The notes under the pieces: generated by a model
Database searches by the model: none
What the model was told of the DNA's origin: nothing
The model's input: the letters and a program-made list of their open reading frames with translations, nothing else
Shown: one piece after another, positions 58,388-64,000 of the stretch
How positions within the stretch are numbered: position 1 is the stretch's first letter
Layout of the letters: each line of letters starts with the position of its first letter
Assembly (NCBI RefSeq): GCF_002954405.1
Contig: NZ_MQWC01000004.1
Location: 470,065 to 534,064 of the forward strand
Reading direction: 5' to 3'
Length of the DNA: 64,000 nt
Origin: Salinibacter sp. 10B
Lineage (GTDB): Bacteria; Bacteroidota; Rhodothermia; Rhodothermales; Salinibacteraceae
Program-made: the position numbers and the translations under genes

Positions 58388-59217
58388 CCTTCGTCCTCTT
58401 GCGTCTGTACATTGGCATTGGCTTGGACCGATTCTCGCCGTTCCCGAATCCAAGTCCGGGTTTCGCGAAGCGTGTCGATCTCGTCTTCGTCGAGAGAGCG
58501 TTTCAAGTGAAAAACAGTGTTTCGTAGTTCCCGAATGTCATCAAGGCGCGTCTCTACGATCCCTCGCTGGAGATCATTTCCTGAAGCCGAAAACGCGTCG
58601 CCAAAGTGGGTATTCCAATTATCGCCGTGTCGAACTATCCCGACAAGATCTCCCATCGACATTTCGGTGAGTTCTACGGGCACATCTTCCTCATCCTGAT
58701 ACGGACTTTCGTGAAGGGCTCGCACCGCACACTCTTCGAGTTCATCTTCATCCACACACGAGTCGATAACTTCGCGAGCGTGTCGCTCGATTTCTGCTAT
58801 CAGAACAAACGGCTGAGCGACCGAATGCAGGTGATGGAGTACGTCCATCGCCGTAAGGATTCCAGTGAGATTGGTTCGAGACTCAACGAGAACGGCATCA
58901 TGCCGGTCCAAATCCTCGAACACCTCTTCGGGATCTCGCTCGACCGAGCGAAATGGAGGTTGGTTCATTAACGCCCCAACCGTAAGCTCGTCCTCAGAAG
59001 GGTTTTGCTCCAGGAGGTCAAGGATACCTTCAGTGAAGGAGCGATACGAAAAGATTCCCATTACGCGCTCATCGTCCACCACCGGCAATTGGGAGTAATT
59101 TTCCTCCCTCATGATCTCAACGGCATCAGCAACAGGTGTGTCTGGAGAAACAGTCTGAACCTGCTGATCATCGGGCAGTACGTCGCTGATCGACTGATAA
59201 AATTGACGATCCTCCAT
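58384..59217 (-). CDS. CBS-pair protein fused to a HEPN-like domain
   Basis: 277 residues. Two CBS motifs: residues about 14-65 (TPVADAVEIMREENYSQLPVVDDERVMG) and about 78-132 (FEDLDRHDAVLVESRTNLTGILTAMD). CBS pairs bind adenosyl nucleotides. Residues about 137-255 are helical and resemble the Swt1-type HEPN group; they include R232-N-T-V-F-H237, an Rx4H motif with the typical Asn after Arg, the active site of HEPN RNases. A sensor plus ribonuclease design is suggested. The stop overlaps the start of the SF2 ATPase gene. The gene begins 151 bases downstream of the DarG stop, on the same strand. Confidence 0.72.
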   Translation of the reverse strand: MEDRQFYQSISDVLPDDQQVQTVSPDTPVADAVEIMREENYSQLPVVDDERVMGIFSYRSFTEGILDLLEQNPSEDELTVGALMNQPPFRSVERDPEEVFEDLDRHDAVLVESRTNLTGILTAMDVLHHLHSVAQPFVLIAEIERHAREVIDSCVDEDELEECAVRALHESPYQDEEDVPVELTEMSMGDLVGIVRHGDNWNTHFGDAFSASGNDLQRGIVETRLDDIRELRNTVFHLKRSLDEDEIDTLRETRTWIRERRESVQANANVQTQEDEG

Positions 59218-59368
59218 GATCGCTGAGACCCTTCAATTCAATTGTCGATTGGAGACCTGCACAATCTGAGCTGAATAAACGATATCTTCCGAGCAAAAAT
59301 TGGGTTGACAGAACACAGCCGGACCGTTCAACCGGTATACATTCATCCCGGGGTTGAAAGCCGTTTTC

Positions 59369-60514
59369 TCAACCGCTCACTTTGGGCTGGGGCTCCTCAT
59401 CATCCTCGGTCCCAAACAACTCATCGTCCATGAGCTCTGGACTGAACTCCGCATCAATCCATCCGAGCATGTTCAGATTCCGAATGGTTGAGGCAATTTC
59501 CTCTTCGTCGAACGACCGGTCCTGCTTCCACGACTGCACGGCCTCCAAAACATCCATCTCCGAAGGGTGATCGTCCTCCACAAGACGAGTGGCCGCGAAA
59601 TGTACGGTAGCGGCCACCTCCGACTCTTGCGTGTCCATCCGCAGAAAGAGGTCCGTCACCCGATTCAATTCGTCGGACCAATCTCCAAGCTGATCTCGGA
59701 AAAGCTCAAGGGCGTCATTGAACGCCGGTCCCGGCTTCTTTCGCAGCATCTGTCCCTGCCTCCGTTCAGTGAGCACCTCGTTGTTCTGGAGACGGCCAAA
59801 TACCTTTTTTAGATCGTCCGCGTACGGGCCGTACGATCCTTTTCGAAACTCCAGACCCGTCGGAATACCGGCCTCTGTTGCAAAGTATGCGAGCTTCTGA
59901 AAGCGCGTGCGACCGACCGGATGACGGTAGCGCTGTCGTTCGATCTTGGCGACCATCGCCGCGAGAGCGAACGTGCCAGCGTCGATTTCCTCTTTCGATC
60001 GAATCGACTGAATGTCATCAGAAGTGATTTCCTGTCGCTCCAGAAATGCATGGTCCAGCTGTTCATCCGGTGTCTCGAACGGAGCGTATAGCTCAACCGG
60101 AATGTTCATCTCGCTCAAGTATCGATAGAGGGTAGGCCCTACCACACGCCAGTCGAGCTGTCCATTTCCGCAGCCGAGTGGAGGCACGGCAAGCGACTCG
60201 ATCCCCCATTCCTTGTATTTGTCGAGGACGTGCTCCATGCCGCGACGAATGTCGGACAGGTTGGAGACGGCCCGCCAGTGCCCTTTCGTCGGAAAATTGA
60301 GAACCCAGGGCTCCTCATCTCGCCGGTAGAGATAGGGACGCCCTCGCTGTACGTCTCCGTTCTCGCAGCGCTCGACGTAATCTTCGTACATTTCGGGAAA
60401 CCGCTTCTTGAACTGCTCGGCAATGCCTTTCCCCATCACGCCAACACAGTTCACCGTATTGGTGAGCGTCTGCGCGTCGGACTCGAAAATGTTGCCAATG
60501 AGAATGTTAACCAT
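59369..60514 (-). CDS. darG: DarG antitoxin: macro-domain DNA ADP-ribosylglycohydrolase
   Basis: 381 residues. N-terminal macro domain (1-155): GNIFESDAQTLTNTVNCVGV and GKGIAEQFKKRFPEM bind ADP-ribose, and VPPLGCGNGQLDW is the usual glycine-rich loop. DarG removes ADP-ribose from DNA bases modified by DarT and also binds DarT. The C-terminal part (about 190-380, HPVGRTRFQKLAYFATEAGI, GSYGPYADDLKKVF) is the winged-helix domain found in DarG proteins. The start overlaps the darT stop by 8 bases, the standard toxin-antitoxin coupling. Confidence 0.92.
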   Translation of the reverse strand: MVNILIGNIFESDAQTLTNTVNCVGVMGKGIAEQFKKRFPEMYEDYVERCENGDVQRGRPYLYRRDEEPWVLNFPTKGHWRAVSNLSDIRRGMEHVLDKYKEWGIESLAVPPLGCGNGQLDWRVVGPTLYRYLSEMNIPVELYAPFETPDEQLDHAFLERQEITSDDIQSIRSKEEIDAGTFALAAMVAKIERQRYRHPVGRTRFQKLAYFATEAGIPTGLEFRKGSYGPYADDLKKVFGRLQNNEVLTERRQGQMLRKKPGPAFNDALELFRDQLGDWSDELNRVTDLFLRMDTQESEVAATVHFAATRLVEDDHPSEMDVLEAVQSWKQDRSFDEEEIASTIRNLNMLGWIDAEFSPELMDDELFGTEDDEEPQPKVSG

Positions 60515-61109
60515 GGCCCTGCTGGAAAAAGAGATCGGAATGAACTTTCACCTCCAGGTCCTCGACAATCCCCTTCACTCTCTCTTTGCTTTCTTCACAT
60601 GATACGAATATACGTCTCATATGTGTCGGAGCCACATGATCAGGAATGAGGACTTCAGCACACTTGACCGACCTATGTTCCATATAAGCGATTCGACTCG
60701 GGTGTGTCCAGTCCCGTGCGTAGACCCACTGATCATCCAAGATCTCAAGATCGTCAGCGCCCCGACCAAATCGGACGTATTTACTTGACGCATTGCGGTC
60801 TGCGATTACGACTCCCTCCTGCTTCAATATCCTTTTGTGTACGCTCAATACACACAGATCTTCGTGCTGCCCCCTTCGCTTGTACATCATCGGATTCCGG
60901 GCGTGGAAGTAGAGATTCACGTACTCATGAAGGGGCCGCCCCTCCGGTACTCGTTTTTCGGCACGGCGCTCCTGAACCTCCGAATCCGCAACTGATTCGT
61001 GGTCGATCTCCTCCACACGAGCATGAGACAAAATCCCGTGCTCGAGGATTGACGGAAGATTTTCGATCGGCGTGATGTAATGAAGTCCGGGTAGGTCGTC
61101 GTACGTCAC
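60507..61109 (-). CDS. darT: DarT toxin: DNA thymidine ADP-ribosyltransferase (DUF4433)
   Basis: 200 residues starting at GTG 61109 (MTYDDLPGLHYITPIENLPS). Matches the DarT family: HYITPIENLPSILEHGILSH near the N-terminus (NAD and substrate region), NPMMYKRRGQHEDLCVLSV, ADRNASSKYVRF (family motif), and the catalytic Glu (E152) in CAEVLIPDHV. DarT attaches ADP-ribose to thymidine in single-stranded DNA, blocking replication. It is paired with DarG downstream. It begins 17 bases after the methylase stop on the same strand, so methylase, DarT and DarG may form one transcript. Confidence 0.93.
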   Translation of the reverse strand: MTYDDLPGLHYITPIENLPSILEHGILSHARVEEIDHESVADSEVQERRAEKRVPEGRPLHEYVNLYFHARNPMMYKRRGQHEDLCVLSVHKRILKQEGVVIADRNASSKYVRFGRGADDLEILDDQWVYARDWTHPSRIAYMEHRSVKCAEVLIPDHVAPTHMRRIFVSCEESKERVKGIVEDLEVKVHSDLFFQQGHG

Positions 61110-61126
61110 TTCATCAACGTAGGAAA

Positions 61127-64000
61127 TTAAGTAGACGTGTGCAGCGAGTGCTCATCAGTCGGAGTGGCTTCCTCTCTGAGCATCTCTGAACCATCCAACT
61201 CGTCGTACGCCTCCAGCACCAGCCGCTTCGTCCGGTACTCCCCGTAGTCTTCTTTGTCCTCCCGCTCCACGATCGGGAAGGTGTCAAGGATGTAGGCCAG
61301 TTCCTCGCGTTCCAATCCATAGAGGTGGCCGTATAGGCCGTCGAGGTCGGCGCGGAGCTGGGCGCGGCGCTCCTCGTCCCACATGAACGGTGGATGTGGA
61401 AACTTCTCATCCGCATGATCGGAGTGCTCGACCCACTCGGGCGGGGTGGCACCGTGATGGCCGCCGTCGGTAGCGCGGACGTTCGCCTGCCACTGCGCCC
61501 TGATGACGGATTGGAGGGCGTCGTCGGATTCACTCCACACGTCATCCACGAATGCGGCCAGGTCCCACGCTGTGTATGTCAACTCAAGAACCCGTGGGAC
61601 GATGTACTCCAATAACTCCGACGTATAAGCTCCAGGAGGGTGAACAGGGAGCTGCTTTACGATATAGAAGTTGAGTGAAACTCCTCCAACTTTTTGTCGG
61701 ACTGAGAAGTCGAAAGGAAAGGAGTTGAGTTCGCCAAAAAGTGCGGCCGCTTTTTTGGTATCGACTGTTTCCCACGAGAGAATCGGAGCCTTATTGCTTA
61801 CTCCAGACCACGAGATCAGGCTAAAGATTCCAGTCCTTTCATCAGTGGTTCGGGCAATGTCCCTAAAAACCAAGAACTGCGACTGACGAGTTTCCTGTTC
61901 TTCCTCCACTTCAGTCTCGTCCACCCAGAACCAGGGCTCAGGCGTATATCTCGGATTCGAATGTTGCTCAGCGGAAGCTTTGGAAAGCTGAACATTAGTC
62001 CGATTCTCCGACTCAGCAAAGCTTCCATATCGATGATCGAACTGGTGAAACATTTTCGCCTCGTATAATGGCAGGTACGTATCTTCCTCATTCACAAATC
62101 GATTGCCCCGGAGCTCAAATCCCTCCGTCTCCATGTCCTCCCGTGTATAGAAGAGATCGCTATCACTCGACATGTTGAAATGTCCTTGCTTGAACGACAC
62201 GCCCCACGGATTTTCATTCTCCTCCTCATTGATGAGTACGGGCGCGGCCCGGTAAAGCTTTTTCGTAAGCTTTGCGTCTTGCTTCGATCGGAAGGTCGGA
62301 CAGGTACCAGTATTCGGGTTGATCGTGTACAACTCCTTGCGCGTGAGCGTGAAGTGCCGGTCCTCCTCTGATAGCTGCTCCGGCTGCGTCAGGAAGAAGG
62401 CGAAGTCGATCTCCCGCTCTGGCGCACCCAGTCCCGTCAGCGTGAGAAGACAGAACTTCATGCGACTGTCAACACCGTAGAAGAGCTGCTCTCGATTAGC
62501 GAAGTCGAAGAGACTCACAAGCTCCCGATTATCTACAATCGCGTTGAAGTAGTCCTGCGTGTAGTAGTCCGTTGCGATCCCGCTCGGCACAATGACGCCC
62601 GACCGTCCCTCTGGATCGACAACCTGTCGTACCAGCCCAGCGAAAATCTGGTACACGTTGATCCGGCCCACAGCTGTGAGATCATACCTTCCACTCTTCT
62701 TCAGGTAATCTCCCAAGGCGTTGCTGAAATGCTGGGCCTGCTGGTACTCGTCGTAGAGAGGATCACCTTTTTCCTTCAGGTCCTCAATCATTCCCTTTCG
62801 CTTAGCAGCCGTATCCGCACCAGCGATTGCCGGTGCCTTCATCGCAAAGAACTCCTTCTCTTCCAACTGAATTTGCTCCCACGGCGGATTGCCGACCACC
62901 ACATCGAACCCACCGTCGCCGTTCTCGCCGAAGACCTCTGGAAACTCCAGGTGCCAATGAAAGAAGTTGTATTCCTCGGCCATTTCCTCAACGCGAGCCC
63001 GCTGCTCGTCAGGGATCGCGTTAGGCCCCTGCCGCTGCACGCGAAACAGCTCCCCGTAGGTCGGCGCCCAGTCGGTGCCCTCTGGCATCGGCCAGAAAAA
63101 GGCGGCGGTGTACATGTCTGCCTCCAACTTCGCCTGCCGCCGCTCCTCATCATTTAAGTACTCGGCGTAGATCTGTCGGGCCTGTTTCGGCTTCTCCTGC
63201 GCCACCTGTTCGAAATCTCCGGCCTCGTAAGCTACGCGCGGCTCGGTCGTCACCGCACTCTCGAAGGCGCCCATCTGCACGCCCTGCCCTTCTTTGCTTT
63301 CTCTCCGTTCCGTCTTGGTCTTCTCCCGAAAGGCCTTCGAGGTCTCTCCATCATCACCGGATCGACTCTTGCTTTTCGTGGGAAAGGCCTCATACGGAAT
63401 CCCATCGTCCAAAAGCTCGGGGGTGGCACCAATCAGTGAGTTTCCCTGCTTGATGTGGTGATCGAGGAAGCTGAGCGGCCGGTCCTGAACGCTCGCATTT
63501 ATCCAGAGACTCACCTTGCAGAGCTCCACGGCCATCGGGTTGAGGTCAACCGCATAGATACAGCGGGCCAGCACCGCTCGCTTCGCCTGGCGCACGGCCC
63601 GCTCGGTCGGGTACTCGTCGCCGCTCCGCAGCCGAGCCACCTCCGCCCCCATCACGTCATTGGCCTTCACGAGGAAGTGTCCGCTCCCGGCCGCTGGATC
63701 TACCACGTCCATCGACAATATCGCCTCTTCGCCCGCCTCACGCTCCCCATCGGACAGGTTGGCATACTCCTCCAGAAGACCCGTCGTCACCTCCCCGAGG
63801 TCGTCCTCATCGACCACAGGCAAGCCGCTATCCTGGAGCCGATCTCGCATCACAGGGAGCAGGGCACTTTTCACGAGCTCGTTCACCAGCGAGTCCGGCG
63901 TGTAGTAGGAGCCGCTCTGCTTGCGCTCCAGTCCTCGCGGGTCAAGAATGAACTCGTTCGCCGACACCTCTCGGTCCTCGATCGTCTCCGGGTCCTCCGT
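61127..64000 (-). CDS. Eco57I-type adenine-specific DNA methylase, N-terminus off the window
   Basis: The reading frame is open to the right edge (codons before the GTG at 63967 read T-E-D-P-E-T-I-E-D-R-E), so the start lies outside and the product is longer than 957 residues. Counting from that GTG: methylase motif I DPAAGSGHFLVKA (90-102), an ERKQSGSYYTPDSLV segment before it, and motif IV NPPW (360-363), followed by a long target-recognition-type region. Sequence around NPPW (FHWHLEFPEVF) is typical of Eco57I-like and DISARM/BREX-type methylases. It methylates N6 of adenine. It is followed after 17 bases by darT, with the CBS-HEPN and giant helicase genes further along the strand. Nuclease content of the missing N-terminus is unknown. 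Confidence 0.88.
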   Translation of the reverse strand, partial: TEDPETIEDREVSANEFILDPRGLERKQSGSYYTPDSLVNELVKSALLPVMRDRLQDSGLPVVDEDDLGEVTTGLLEEYANLSDGEREAGEEAILSMDVVDPAAGSGHFLVKANDVMGAEVARLRSGDEYPTERAVRQAKRAVLARCIYAVDLNPMAVELCKVSLWINASVQDRPLSFLDHHIKQGNSLIGATPELLDDGIPYEAFPTKSKSRSGDDGETSKAFREKTKTERRESKEGQGVQMGAFESAVTTEPRVAYEAGDFEQVAQEKPKQARQIYAEYLNDEERRQAKLEADMYTAAFFWPMPEGTDWAPTYGELFRVQRQGPNAIPDEQRARVEEMAEEYNFFHWHLEFPEVFGENGDGGFDVVVGNPPWEQIQLEEKEFFAMKAPAIAGADTAAKRKGMIEDLKEKGDPLYDEYQQAQHFSNALGDYLKKSGRYDLTAVGRINVYQIFAGLVRQVVDPEGRSGVIVPSGIATDYYTQDYFNAIVDNRELVSLFDFANREQLFYGVDSRMKFCLLTLTGLGAPEREIDFAFFLTQPEQLSEEDRHFTLTRKELYTINPNTGTCPTFRSKQDAKLTKKLYRAAPVLINEEENENPWGVSFKQGHFNMSSDSDLFYTREDMETEGFELRGNRFVNEEDTYLPLYEAKMFHQFDHRYGSFAESENRTNVQLSKASAEQHSNPRYTPEPWFWVDETEVEEEQETRQSQFLVFRDIARTTDERTGIFSLISWSGVSNKAPILSWETVDTKKAAALFGELNSFPFDFSVRQKVGGVSLNFYIVKQLPVHPPGAYTSELLEYIVPRVLELTYTAWDLAAFVDDVWSESDDALQSVIRAQWQANVRATDGGHHGATPPEWVEHSDHADEKFPHPPFMWDEERRAQLRADLDGLYGHLYGLEREELAYILDTFPIVEREDKEDYGEYRTKRLVLEAYDELDGSEMLREEATPTDEHSLHTST

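Overview
This 64 kb stretch comes from a GC-rich member of the Rhodothermota/Bacteroidota side of the tree, most likely Salinibacter or a close relative. The reasons are strongly acidic proteins (for example the C-terminus of the NYN protein and GroEL), SusC/SusD and DUF4249-type outer-membrane pairs, proteins ending in a type IX secretion sorting domain, few clear Shine-Dalgarno sites, and a lipoprotein domain best known from haloarchaeal surface proteins. The taxonomic call is inference from gene content, without a database search.

Positions 1-19.9 kb are mostly chromosomal housekeeping genes: the 3' part of purH, mreB, mreC and a PBP4-type dacB (cell shape and wall), hslV and hslU split by an NYN-domain gene, a small metallophosphoesterase, a UPF0173-type hydrolase behind a clear terminator, a LamG/T9SS secreted protein, a flavin reductase, an ECF sigma factor, an SDR enzyme, and groES-groEL under a CIRCE operator and ending in a strong terminator. 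Positions 20-34.7 kb form a leftward cluster of envelope genes: SusC, SusD and a FAS1/DUF7282 lipoprotein, then a small lipoprotein, a TonB-dependent receptor and a DUF4249 lipoprotein, with stem-loops after several of them. Upstream lie a repeat-containing T9SS surface protein and a tail-collar protein with an internal Tat-like signal. Positions 35.8-43.4 kb carry a large acyl-CoA synthetase/GNAT fusion, tRNA-Asn, and two exported peptidases (M1 and S9).

At 43.5 kb a tRNA-Leu(CAG) marks the start of accessory DNA. Just behind it come three phased TGGGGACG repeats, an AT-rich PIN-domain gene, a tyrosine integrase, an excisionase-like HTH gene, an unknown gene, a 140 bp block of four consecutive stem-loops, and a tightly overlapping operon of an HTH protein, a small protein and a DUF3987 protein. 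This looks like an integrative element using the tRNA 3' end as its attachment site. I could not find a second attachment copy inside the window.

From 50.3 kb to the right edge is a defense-type island. It holds a giant DEVH helicase with many zinc-binding Cys pairs, a DUF1998/MZB-like Cys cluster and a C-terminal Vsr/DUF559-like nuclease domain; a divergent gene with a PD-(D/E)xK-like pattern; a small SF2 ATPase whose start overlaps the end of a CBS-HEPN fusion gene; the DarTG toxin-antitoxin pair; and an Eco57I-type adenine methylase that runs off the window. The methylase, darT and darG are packed as one operon. The CBS-HEPN/SF2 ATPase pair with its PD-(D/E)xK-like neighbour is the best candidate here for a poorly described defense module; that assignment is inference.
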